Below are positions 1 to 10,784 of a stretch of DNA of 64,000 bases, piece after piece. The notes under the pieces are model-generated. The model saw nothing but the letters and a program-made list of their open reading frames with translations, did not search any database and was not told the origin of the DNA. The number at the start of each line of letters is the position of its first letter. Positions within the stretch are counted from its first letter, which is position 1. This DNA is from Chrysaora quinquecirrha (Eukaryota; Cnidaria; Scyphozoa; Semaeostomeae; Pelagiidae): positions 402,590 to 466,589 of the forward strand of contig JACTAT010000051.1 in the NCBI GenBank assembly GCA_014526335.1, given 5' to 3'. Both the position numbers and the translations under genes were made by a program.

Positions 1-1652
1 GATTTTGGGGCAATGCACAGATGATTGATAAACACAGGGTATCAAAGCTTTAAAAAGTTCTCTTTTTTCTCTCTTCCTGTGTTCCTATCGTGTGGATTAT
101 CCAAGCTGCATGTAGAGCTAAGCCTTGATCATTTGTTCATTTGCGTTCGAGGATCAAGGTTTCAACGTCAGTGTAGCTACCTGCTGTTTTTAAAAGTAAG
201 ACATGGCAGGGGTAAGTGCTGTTAAAGGGTTTAGAATTCAATCAATCAGATAATTTCCTCATACACGTGGCCTAGGTTCGCTTCATAAAAATATCCTGGT
301 ACCTAAGTTCTACAAGTAGGCCCATAGGCCTACAGTATACAACCCCTTTAGAAAGAATCTCAGATTGGGGGGATTATTCGTCTTATTTGATGACATTGGT
401 TAGGTACCTAATGATTTTATGACATCATACATACTAGGCCTATTGTTTTCGAAATTATTGGGGTTTCAGCCCTCCAAAGCCCCCTTTCTTCCAACAGGCC
501 TGCAGTAAACTGTGATGGATGACTCTCACTTAACAAAACTAATTCTGCATATTGACATGGATCAAAAGCCCGTCACAGTATGCATATTAAAACAAATTTT
601 GGTGTCAATCTGCTGTTCTTTATTATTTCTCTTGTAAATGCTATGAGAAACATTAATGATACTTCTCCTTAGTGTGCAAATGCTTTTGCTGCTAATTTTG
701 AAATTAAAACAAAAAACAAAACGCTCATGGCTTGCCTTCTGCTTCGGCCAACTCCTTGCAGAAAGGGACTTGAAATGAACTTTCAAAACTGATACGTAAA
801 ATTATGCAATACTTTGTGGACTAACTCTATTGTAATGTTTGCATTTGGGCAATGTTTTGGTTTGTGGTAGTATGCAAAGTTTTTATAGAGGAAATCCACC
901 TTAATACCAAACCCAATATGTATGTTCATGATATTGAAGTATTGCACTCACTCAATATAATAAGCTAAGGAGGGTACATGACCCATCAAACAATCAAAGC
1001 AAAAATTCTATCATCAAACTGTCCAATGTGTATCCAGAAAAGCCAGACTGTGAGGAAAAGTTTGTCTCAATATCTGTTACCATTATGTAATCAACTGTTT
1101 TGTAGATAACTAGACCCTGTCCGTACTGTTTTCTGGCACAACCCATCAGCAAAAAGATATGCATTGGGTGTCAAAAAAATATGAGAAAAAGGAAGGACTC
1201 TGCTTAAAAACATCAAAAGTTGGCAGAAAAGTTCCAAAAAACCTCATTTCATTATCTTAAAAAGATGTTGAAGCAGAAGGTTTGGGCTCAATTTGATATT
1301 CCTTCAAAAGTCTATTGTTGTATAAGTAGAAAAGTATTTAGCAATTTAATTTCATTTTACGTGTAATATAGTACAGCTGATATCAATGCATTATTACACA
1401 AATCTTTGAGCAAGTAGTAGATTGAATTTGTTTCTATTTCATGGTAGAAGGTAAATGTAAAGTGGTACATGTAGGGCAGGTCTTTACTTATATTGTCAGA
1501 ACCAGGTACAAAGTGATTATGAACTAAAATTACTTTTAGCTTTTGACTTGTTGCATGTATGTCATATCAGTCATCTGTGGCTATGTTAATTCTTGTGATT
1601 GAATCGATGAACTGACCCTGTACAATGGGTGACATTAATCCCTTTATTTTAG
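1..1652. other. no gene recognised; probable intron or upstream sequence
   Basis: I see no convincing exon here. The stretch is AT-rich, its reading frames are short, and none has coding character. Because a plus-strand exon begins at 1653 behind a clean splice acceptor, at least the right part is probably the intron before that exon. The gene's first exon may lie here unrecognised or outside the window. Confidence 0.4.
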
Positions 1653-3003
1653 GGGGATAGTTTGTATTCAAAAGATTGTGAGGTGATAGTTATTGGGTTT
1701 CATCACAATAAAGAGCGAAGCAACTTATGGTCTTATAGCCCTAGTGACAGTGTTGGTGATAAATTCTTGAAGCATCAATATGGAGAATATGTCTCTAAGC
1801 TATTTTTGGAATATGTGAAAGGTAAAATTCTGTAGGAACATTGTGGAAGTCATCATAGGGCTGTAATTAGTAATTCATTGTTGAATTATAAGATTTTTGT
1901 ACACAATCATCATATCATGCAGCCATGTTGCACCTGTAATATAGCTGGAAAAAATAGGACCTCAACATTTTTTCAGAAAGTATTGTTTTTAGTAAAGATA
2001 TTAATCAAAACATACCGTTAATCATACTCAAATGAAGTGACTTGCTAAATTTGACTGAAAGAGCTTTGAGACGATATTCTAAGTAGCACATTGAACTACA
2101 CACTAAAACTTCCCATTGAACCTCATTTACAGATGCAAGCAACACTGATTCATTCAAGGCTGGAAGATCTTCAGCGCATCTCATTCAAAGTCAAGATTAC
2201 CATCACCCTTGTTTGTAAATGCAGTTGATTTGTCAGGTTGCTCTAAAAACACGTTATTCATTAATTGTTGCCTTTTTCAATTTAGATCGTGCTCAAATTG
2301 AATCAAGAAACGTTCCTGGAGCGAATCGAAATCAAAGTCAAGGTTAGTGTCACGCTCGTTTTTTGGTGCAGTGATTTGTCAGGTTGCTCTAAAAATACGT
2401 TATTCATTAATTGTTGCCTTTTTCAATTCAAGTTGTTCTCAAATTGAATCAAGAAACGTTCCTGGAGCGAATGGAAATGAAAGTCAAGGTTATTGTCACG
2501 CTCGTTTTTTGATGAAGTTGATTTGTCAGGTTGCTCTAAAAATACGTTATTCATTAATTGTTGCCTTTTTTATATCCAGGTCCGTCATCGTCTCCAGTGT
2601 GTCTTGGTCGAAGTCAACAACTTTCGTCAAGTAATCAAGGTTAGTTTCATAATATGCGTTTTATTGACCTTATTGATTTGTTGTCGACCTATATAATTGA
2701 AATGTCTCTCTCGATTTTTTCTTTGAAGGTGTCTCCTATATCCTTGATGGCGAAGTTGTTGCTGTGGGAAAAGCCGATTTTGGGAAGAGAATTCTGCATG
2801 GTAATTCAGTGCCAAATGATCATGTTTGTGTTTTGATGCTGGCTACTTCATCGGAAAGTGTACCTTCACCTTTGATTTTTGATAAGGATATTGAAGACCA
2901 ACAGCTCTTACAAACTGGTTGTTTTTACGCCATTCCTCGTTCCTGTCTGAGGACGAACGTATTTGAAAATGGAAGGCTGATCTTGAAGGTTATTGACCCT
3001 TGA
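1653..3003 (+). CDS. 3' part of a multi-exon gene of unknown function
   Basis: The exons were assembled by eye from splice signals. Exon a is 1653-1821 (acceptor TTTTAG, donor AAAG/GTAAAA). Small exons follow at 2286-2342 (57 nt) and 2580-2639 (60 nt). The last exon is 2729-3003, ending in TGA. All are phase 1, so they join in one frame without a stop. Exon a encodes a soluble-looking segment, and the small exons are Ser/Gln/Asn-rich linkers. The last exon encodes about 90 residues rich in beta-type hydrophobic patterning (YILDGEVVAVG near its start, then a conserved-looking HGN). Further exon-like blocks lie at 2133-2195 and 2433-2488. The gene ends 120 bp from the 3' end of the minus-strand peptidase exon, so the two converge. 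The 5' part is not identified. I do not recognise the family. It could be a host gene or an accessory gene of the neighbouring transposon. Confidence 0.55.
2228..2639 (+). repeat. three tandem ~147 bp units, each carrying a small exon
   Basis: The string ATTTGTCAGGTTGCTCTAAA begins at 2228, 2374 and 2521, spacings of 146 and 147 bp. Each unit has the same intron start, a pyrimidine-rich acceptor tract and then a short exon. Exons one (2286) and two (2433) are near-identical in sequence. The third exon (2580) has the same flanks but different contents. In unit two the acceptor AG has moved by one base, so its exon is 56 nt and would break the frame if used. Confidence 0.8.
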
Positions 3004-3122
3004 TCACATTGATTTTGTTTGTATTAATAATACTTTATATGCTTATATAATGCTGTAGCTTCAAATAATTAGTTTACAGTGGTTTTAGTCCTGATGGGTT
3101 CATAATATGTACTTGATCGCAG

Positions 3123-4176
3123 TTAAGTCTTGAATTTCATAAAACACAGATTACCATATGTATTGCGAGGAATTTCATTTGCCTGTGCAACGCAATAAAT
3201 AAAAGCATCTAGGTCACTGTTTGCATAGATATGTACCGCACCTCCAGACCTGCTTCTAATCGTATGATTGTGGCTATCCATAAAACCTATCTTTCTGCCA
3301 TCACTCATAAAAACGGATGATCTCTCATTGCATACAAATATGACAGCAAATGGTTGCTCGAACAGCAAAAGAAACTCAAGTTGACCTTTCAGTGTTGACA
3401 TGTGATGTTCGTTGTCAATAGAGACTGGTCACTCTTCTTTTAAAGTAAACGGACAAATTTCTGCCATTAGGTCAGCTACCTCTCCTATTGAGCAGTATCG
3501 ATGACGCAAGCTTCTGCGGTACCTATCATAAATTTGGTTGCCTTTTATCAGCGCCTCGTATAGAATTTCATCAAATGGTTGGAAATGGAAAATTGGAAGG
3601 TCGTCGAGAAGTTGGACTTTTTCTTTAAGAAATAGGTATGAAAATACCACAGGAATGAAGGAGCACGCATTACTGCGGTTACGTCCTCCAATCCATCCTT
3701 GCGAAAATTTTTCATCGTACATATAAATTGAACAATCGTCTACTATCCCATCAGAGCTTATGTAAGAACAAACGTAAACCAGCTCGGGTAAAAAATCAAG
3801 CCTTTGTCTATTAATTTCAATGTTGAAAATATCTTCGCCATCAAAGTCATTGTCACTCTCATTCTGTTCATTTTCTTCTTGAGTACCCAAAAAGTATGAC
3901 ACGTTTATTTGACCGAGAGCTTCTTCACTAAAACCCATAACTGAAGAGTATGGGTCCGTCCTAGTGGTAGCATCAAAAGCACTAGATGGACTAATACTGA
4001 CGCTTCCTCGGGAACCTCTCATCTTCGCTGTGCAAATCATTTATGCTCGGCAACTGTGGATGTGACGGATTATCTTGGCATTCAATTTCTTGGGAAAAAA
4101 TCTTGTAACCGTTAGTGAGCTGATCTGCACCTAATTCCAGACCTTCACTTGTCAGTGCAATCAATCCATACACAGA
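3123..4176 (-). pseudogene. papain-like cysteine peptidase exon (copy A), broken
   Basis: This is the long last exon of a minus-strand gene. It begins after the acceptor CTCCAG at 4177 and ends at the TAA at 3123. It encodes an acidic linker followed by a region with GGRNRSNACSF (candidate catalytic Cys codon near 3664). About 120 residues later comes FMDSHNH (near 3280), an Asp-x-His pair. The Cys, hydrophobic core, Asp-x-His order is that of papain-fold deubiquitinase-like peptidases. I recall related domains in many cnidarian transposon-linked proteins. The exon is broken in two ways. A 44-bp deletion near 4016 relative to copy B shifts the frame, and an in-frame TGA at 3431-3429 separates the Cys half from the His half. 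The peptidase activity is inferred from motifs only. The exon may belong to the KDZ transposase transcript or to a separate gene starting at 4869. Confidence 0.6.
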
Positions 4177-4752
4177 CTGGAGGTTGATGGTATGAGTGTA
4201 CTTCTTGGACGGTACCTAGAACAAAATTATGATAGCTACAGAGCTATGCGATTTAAAATAGTTTTCCCTGACAGCTGGCTCACGATAACTCGAAACCTCG
4301 ATAACTCCAACATCGCTAACTCGAACCATTTTATTCCTCAATTTAAGGTTCGAGTTATCGTTAGTTTACTGTAATCAAATGTATCCAAATATACTATCAA
4401 TTACATAAGTGTATGTAGAGAAACTTTGCCGCATTTTGTCATTGTCGTCGTGTAAGGGCAGTTTCACTCCTCTGTCAATTGTCACTGTCCCCCATTGTAC
4501 GACATTTATATATATAAGCAAAAGGATTTCTGTCTCATTTTAACCAAGAGTATAGAGATTTTCTAAGGAGTAGTGTATAATTGCTGCGTAGAAATGTCTG
4601 CTTTAACGTATGGAACTTGTGATATGTAATTTAAGTTGCATATTTGACTTTTAACATACTGCCTTTATTATTGTGCTTCCAAAATTGCTTTCATTTTTAA
4701 TTTCGCTGTATATGTTTCCTTTAATAAGGTGCAATTTGAAGAACCAGCTTAC

Positions 4753-4875
4753 TTTGTTGTTACATTCATGTTCTTCCAACTGTCCCTCTACATTTGGCTG
4801 GCTGTTGTCGCAATCAACCATTAATTCGGAATCTAGAAAGTAGCTTATTGGATAAGGTTGAACTAACATTGAACC
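4753..4875 (-). CDS. candidate exon upstream of the peptidase exon (copy A)
   Basis: This is a 123-nt open segment bounded by the acceptor GCTTTAG and the donor AACAAA/GTAAGC on the minus strand. It is phase 0 at both ends, which matches the phase-0 start of the peptidase exon at 4176. An ATG at 4869 could be a start codon. Its phase does not match the phase-1 donor of the last KDZ exon at 5763. Either another exon lies between them or the peptidase is an independent gene. The same exon is present in copy B at 35416-35294. Confidence 0.4.
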
Positions 4876-5762
4876 CTAAAGCCTGTGAGACTCACTTAAT
4901 ACACAAGCCTTTTGCGTCAGCTGAGCAGCTGTGTAACAGGGATCGATGAAGACTTCTGTTTTACGTGTGAAGACACAGAGCCAGGAATACGACTTTGTAC
5001 GACATTATCATGATTCAAGACTGACTACAATTTACATTACTTACAACTTAAATACATTTACTAACGGAAATAACTACAGAGAGAACAAAGGAAGGAAAGA
5101 AAGAGAGAAATTCCATTCATTAGATTTAACATGATAGAGAGGCTGTAATTAGGCATGCTGTCCTGCTACAGCTGATAGGGGATGATAAAGAAAGCTATAA
5201 TTGTATGACATTTAAGAAGAACGTTAACTTCTAGGATCTACAGTGCCCACAAGTTTGTATATAGCTTGATAATTTCACGGCCCATAAAGTGAAGATGACG
5301 ATTACTGCATTTCGATCCCTTCGACCCACATCTGGGTATAATATCTCAATTGCCAATTGTGTCAACCTGTTTCTGCCGTTTATTTATACTCTCAGAAGTG
5401 TCAAATGAACAAAGCTTGAAAGTAGCTTTGTAGCTATTTGTTAAAATATGCTATAATTCCCATCAGGAAATAAGAAAGAAGATCTGCGATGCTGCTTTGT
5501 TTTGATGATTTTGTGGAGAATTAATGGACAAAATATAGGGTGTTCCAAAAAAAGGAATCCGGTTTGGAACCTTCCTAATAAAGGCAAAATTAAATTCTTG
5601 TGCATGAAATTTTGGTACACGTGTTTGAAGGAATAAGAATTATGCTGACATCACTTTATAATGTTGTACTTTTAGACTAGGCATCAATCTGGATATTCCC
5701 CTTTCACTATTTCTTCAAAGGTATTATTCCAATCAAAATTATATACAGTGTTTCTAGCTTAC

Positions 5763-8083
5763 CCCTTGCTCCTAATTGCTCTGCTAGTTCATTCAGCTCC
5801 ACCTTCTTTTTCTCCAAGGATGGGAAGACCTTTTCTGTATAATAGTTTAGAAAATTTGCCATTTCGATGGATAAAAAATCTATCTCCTCCTTGCATCTGT
5901 CGTCAAAGATCAAGCGATCAACAATATATCTTTTGCTCGCCAAAGACACTAAATATGAGAAGATGACAATTCATTCTGAATCAAGCAAGAATCGATACAC
6001 TTTTTACTTCATGGTGGGTTAGTTAAAAGAACACTTGTCATACTCTGTTTCGTCAGATCTTAAGATTCTTGTTGCGAAGACTTTCCATTTCGAAAAAGCA
6101 ATGTACAGAAAAAAAACCCATATTATCAAGGGCCGAAAATGTGGAACAGTCTTCCAAAATATACAGAAAGAGGACGACGACGTATGTCTTCTGTTAACAG
6201 GGCCACACATTAGGAGGGTGTGGGGGGATGTGACACCCCCCAATATATTGTCAGTCGGTCGAGTAAGCTTGATTAGTAGCGCTACATGGAAAGACGATAA
6301 AGTTCATTGAAAAATTCACCTGAGGTTTCTTCTCCAATTGAAGTTCTGTTCTCATCACTTTGTAGACTAGCATAACTGATTTCAGACTCCCGCAAACTAA
6401 TAGCTATCTCGTTATAGAGGAGAATAGCGTCATCGATTTCTGCTTTCGTCTTTCTCACAATTTTTGATAGTCTTGTGTATTCTTTTGACGTGTCTGCAAA
6501 GATGTTTACATCATAGGATTGGTTTGGTCAAGACATAAGGCAAAGAAAAAGAGATAAAATTCTTACAATTGAGCAAGTTTCCAAAGATTCATGTCGAATT
6601 ACAGAAAATATTGAAAATTTATGTAAAGAACCCTTTTTAAAATTTCAATTGTACTTTATAAGGATCTGCGTAGAAAAATTTATCTTCTAAGTCCTAAGCA
6701 GCATCAAAACGCGGCGGTTGTTGTTTGATATGGAAAACATTGATAACACCCCAAAGCCCCTCTTATAGGGATTTGCGTCAAAAAGTCGAAAATATAAGAG
6801 TGGGTCATACCATGTTTATGACGGGTTTCTCTTGAAATAGTCGTTGGTGAACCAGGGTATGCTGGTACCGTAAATCCTCGAATAACTTTCAGGGCTTATT
6901 TGCAAAAACGAATTCTTTGGTGGGGGCCTATTCGAGGGGAGGGCTTATTTCAAGTTCCATAGTTCTAGAGTGCTTTCGACAGAATAGCAGAGCAAAAAAT
7001 AACTTATCTGCATTCTATAATCTAAATAAGCTGCTTGCCAACCACCAATAGCTGGTTATTGGTTGAATTTATAGTAAAACATGTAAAGCACTATAGTAAA
7101 GCACTAGCTTTTCAATGTTTTAATTAGTTGAAAGATACATTGTATAGGCAAGAACAAATTCATAAAGGCCTTCCAAAAATTCCCCATGGGGGCTTTTTTG
7201 AGGGGAGGGCTTATTTGCAAAGACGAATTTTTTTGCTGGGGCTTTTCGAGGGGGGGGGGCTTATTCAGAGGTGGGGGCTTTATTTAGGAGATGGGGCATA
7301 TTTACGGTATTATTTGCACCATTGGAAGAGAAGATTTCAAAACTATCTGTGCCACACTAAAAGCATTACCTGAAATCTTTCTTGCATTGGTATTCAAGTT
7401 ATGTAAATGCAGTTGCTTTGACTGTAGCTCGTACCACATGCAGGTCAAAATGCGCTTCTTCAAAACGTTTGTTGCTTCCTGACTTGGCAAACCAAGCTCA
7501 TCGCACAAGTGCGTGACCTTCTGTTGCAGATCTTTGATTTTCTTTGGGTCTGTACTTTTTCGTTTCGTTTTGAGCGTGGCAAGGTAGTATTTGTCTAGCT
7601 TGCGAAACTCACTCTCGTCAATTTCTTTCAAAGGTTGGGGCAAGCAGTCAACTGAAACCAGTTCAGCGCAATATAAACAATATTTCTCGAGCCGAGTGAA
7701 ACTTCGACATTCGCGTAGAGCATCTTTCTTTTCTGTAGATAAGAATAATTATTCTGAATTCACTTTAAGGTGCTTATCTTAACTTAATATAGAATAGGGA
7801 TCACACCTTACCATTCCTGGGGTAGAACGTCCCTAAGAATCTTTGTTATGTGAATCACAGGGAAGGTAACGTAGAAATAACATGAAGCATTATAGATCAA
7901 GAATTCTACAAAAATGATAGCAGTTTTTGTCTTAGAAATGCTTATGAGCCCATCACATTCACCTTTTGCAATATTTCTCAACTGGCCAAGCCATGAGCGG
8001 TGATCTATGGTTTCCAAAGACAGACCTTCTTTGTCGCAGAAATCTTTCAGCTCCGACATAGATTTTTGCTGGCTGTTTAATAC
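5763..8083 (-). pseudogene. KDZ transposase C-terminal exons (copy A)
   Basis: Four consecutive minus-strand exons with GT-AG borders fit in one frame: 8083-7963, 7651-7370, 6493-6320 and 5948-5763. The first has phases 0 to 1 and the others are 1 to 1. The last three lengths are multiples of three. They encode a charged, helix-rich region (for example KIKDLQQKVTHLCDELG and EEIDFLSIEMANFL) of the kind found C-terminal to the catalytic domain of KDZ transposases. They follow the catalytic exon at 9904-9571, which ends in phase 0. This stretch has no stop and is the best-preserved part of the gene in copy A. Copy B has lost the second exon and part of the third. Confidence 0.65.
6880..7310 (+). 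repeat. G-rich degenerate repeat, copy A only
   Basis: The words GGGGGCTTATTC, TTCGAGGGGAGGGCTTATTT and GCAAARACGAATT recur from about 6885 to 6955 and again from 7185 to 7300, including a run of nine G. The stretch lies in an intron of the KDZ gene, inside the 1.26 kb (6489-7746) that copy B lacks. Confidence 0.6.
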
Positions 8084-8676
8084 CTGTGGAAAAACATTTG
8101 TTACCTTCTTAATAGCTAATTATTTGAATGACTCATTCCATGGACAAAATAAATCAAACGATGCGATCTCTATTTATCAACAGAGCGAAGACTAATTAGC
8201 TAGGTTTTGAAATAGCAAAAGAATCTCCTCTGCATTAACTGATCGAGAAAAACGTATTCGTAGTAAATTTGTTGCTTACCATTGAACGGCCCCTTATAAT
8301 TAGAGTTCGCATTAACATGGAATCTTTAAAAGTTATAATTGACGAGATAGGGACCATACGTTGTCACTATGTATGGGATAGATTATTGTTCGTTTCATTA
8401 TGTAAAGAATGGGAACAACTGATCGAGAAGTAGGACTAAATGAGTGTATTAATGAATGAGAAACTAACATCTTTTCTGCGTTTCACCAATGTACCAGGTA
8501 TTTCTATTATTCGTCTCTGATTCCACCACAATACAATTTCAGTCAAATATTCTTCACGAGCTAAAAGTGAGCTGCATGTTATAAATAAAAAGTCGTATTT
8601 TCATTTTAAATTTAAAGAAGGAGCTGGTGAATTCATTGCGTTGAGTATTCACACGCAGAGGATTTCACAGGACTTA

Positions 8677-8748
8677 ACTGGAATTAAATGTTTAAATGTT
8701 ATGCGACACACTCATTTAATGCATAGCATTCAAACATTTAATTCCAGT
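8677..8748. repeat. 28-bp inverted repeat (hairpin), intronic
   Basis: Arms 8677-8704 and 8721-8748 are complementary with three mismatches around a 16-base loop. The arms begin and end with ACTGGAATTAAATG and its complement. The structure is conserved in copy B (37960-38031). It may be a small foldback element or a structured intron segment. Confidence 0.75.
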
Positions 8749-9570
8749 AAAGACGCTTTCCACGCGGTATTTTCCAGTGAGTATGTAATTCCTTATGTGC
8801 TTAACTAAAATTTTGGATAAATCCAAACAATAGTTTTATTTCGAAGTGGAAGACATTCCTACATAATGTCTCCAATGGCTGGCAGTTTCCTTTAAAACCA
8901 GTCGTTAATGAATACCTTCGGGTGTCATTCTTCCCGTCACGGCACTTGAATTTGACAACATGCTGTTCACTATCTCACAGTCTTCACCATGACTTCTTCC
9001 ACTACCTTCTTTGTACCGTCCTTCTTCGTATATCTGTAGGTAAATTGTTTTTTTTTTCACACGGATAGAAATATTTCATCCCCCAATCAGGAAAGATAAT
9101 TATCAGAAAAACATATATGACAATTATAGACCAAATTTATGCTACAGATACAACACGAAAATATTTCAACGCATAAGCTATATTAAAGGAAGAACTATCA
9201 AGTACTGTGCATAACACTATATTAGTATACATAACAAGGAGTAGTTGTGAGTAGTGCATCGCATCTTTGTAATAAAAACTTGTAAGGGATTAAAATCTAA
9301 CGTGGCCATCACATGTTGATGTTTATGAAATGTTGTCACATGCAACATTAATCTGACTGCCCTGTCGCTTACTGCCAAATACGTTGCTTAAGGCGAGGGT
9401 GGCAAGGAATAAACTAAGGGTCCCTTGGTTTGGTTATAACCTATTGCGCTGAAAAATAAATTTATTCACAGAATAAAAAAGACTTCATGCAACCTTTAAC
9501 GGAGCATGAATAAGACATATTTCACGAACAGCACTAATTCAAGCATTACTTTCTTTCTTCTTTTTCTCAC

Positions 9571-9904
9571 CTGACATGTCCAGTCATGTCCAGCACCATG
9601 CATTAAGTTCAGCGCAAATGTCGCCTTTGATGAATTTACTGGATCGACTTTGTCTACCCATGTCTTGTATTTACAAGCAATGTCTTGGAAAATGAATTTC
9701 ACATCTCTGCCGAGGATATCGTTTACGTGCAGATAATGATGGTATGCAAAGAGTTCTCCTTGAAACATATTCAAACCCTTTTGGGCGACCTGATGTCTGC
9801 AGCTGCTGAACATCAATCCAGTTTCGTCTAAAGCTCCTTTTCGTTTGACAGTACTTGCGGCAGCTTCCCAGAAGGAATTTCCACATTGGTTATCACTTTT
9901 TATT
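9571..9904 (-). CDS. KDZ transposase catalytic exon (copy A)
   Basis: This 334-nt minus-strand exon runs from the acceptor AAAAAG to the donor TGTCAG/GTGAGA. In one open frame it encodes about 110 residues with family hallmarks. CRHQVAQKGLNM and GELFAYHHYL come first, then DIACKYKTW with the catalytic-type Asp, then LMHGAGHDWTCQ. KDZ transposases are DDE enzymes of animal and fungal DNA transposons with this C-R-H, D-I-A-C-K-Y and M-H-x-x-G-H-x-x-x-C-Q signature. This exon is intact in copy A. In copy B a net 49-bp loss removes the DIACK segment and shifts the frame. Confidence 0.85.
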
Positions 9905-10337
9905 TTCTAAATGTTCCTCAATTTGAAGAACAGACTTTGAAATATTAGCTACATTGCAAAACAATATAAATTAATAAGAGCACATGCACGTACCAATAAC
10001 AGCACTTTTAAGTATTTAATGTCAATCATATGGATAAAGAGACAACACAGGCGCAACTTATTGAAATTTACAAAGATAACAGATTTGCTACTAGAGAACT
10101 GTATTGAAGTACTCTTATTACTATTGAATTATACTGTTGTACATGTAAACTGTGATTATTTCTAAGAGTTGATGAATGTCTATTTCTAATGTTTACCTGG
10201 CGTAATACGTCTAATGCGGCTCCTTCAAAAAGTGTAGCAGAGCTGGATAGTTTATTCCACTATTGAACATATGGCAAATACATATCTTTATATAGAAAAC
10301 TAGGACAAAAGATCTTTTTACGACACAAACGTACCTT

Positions 10338-10389
10338 GCACCCCGTTTTTATACAAATCACTCACATGCTCATTGACGTTTTCATTTGA
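10338..10389 (-). pseudogene. stub of a KDZ exon cut by transposon insertion
   Basis: Copy B carries a full exon here (39666-39570, acceptor TTTAAG, donor GCAAG/GTACGT). In copy A only the 3' half of that exon remains, up to 10389. Beyond that point the sequence is the left end of the 9.5 kb transposon. Confidence 0.7.
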
Positions 10390-10395
10390 CATATA

Positions 10396-10784
10396 TATGG
10401 GGTGAGGTGTGGGACAAAAATCCGTAATGCGTTTCGTCGAGGCATTCTTGATTTCGTGGTGGTGTTTTGGTGTGTCGTGGAGTGGTTTTAGTGTGTCGTG
10501 GAGTGGTTTCAGTGTGTCATGTAGTGGTCTCATTATACCATGGTGGTCTGTAGAAAAGACCACATCGTAGAGTTGTTTCAATGTGTCGTGGAGTGGTTTC
10601 AGTATGTCGTGGAGTGGTTTCAGTGTGTCATAGTGGTATGTGGAATAGACCAGGTCGTGGAGCGGTTTCGGTGTATTGTCGAGCCGTGTTGTTCTTTCGA
10701 GTCGTCGCAAAATCATCCATTCTGTCACGCCGCAAAATCATCGACTCTGTCACGCCGCAAAATCATCGACACTGTCAAGCCGAC
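10396..10784 (+). repeat. left terminal inverted repeat with two iteron classes
   Basis: The outer part (about 10460-10680) is made of imperfect 21-bp units around GTCGTGGAGTGGTTTCAGTG. The inner part (about 10705-10784) has three 25-bp units around GTCACGCCGCAAAATCATCG. The whole is repeated in inverse orientation at the right end. Reading frames across this repeat are products of the iteration and are not genes. Confidence 0.85.

Noticed and set aside
562..786. 74-residue minus-strand frame near the left end
   Set aside because: It has no motif, splice context or repeat match, and its length is expected by chance in AT-rich DNA.
10318..10728. 136-residue frame with LHDTLKPLHD repeats, and its mirror at 19526-19900
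   Set aside because: Both are translations of the 21-bp iterons in the terminal inverted repeats, open in several frames on both strands.
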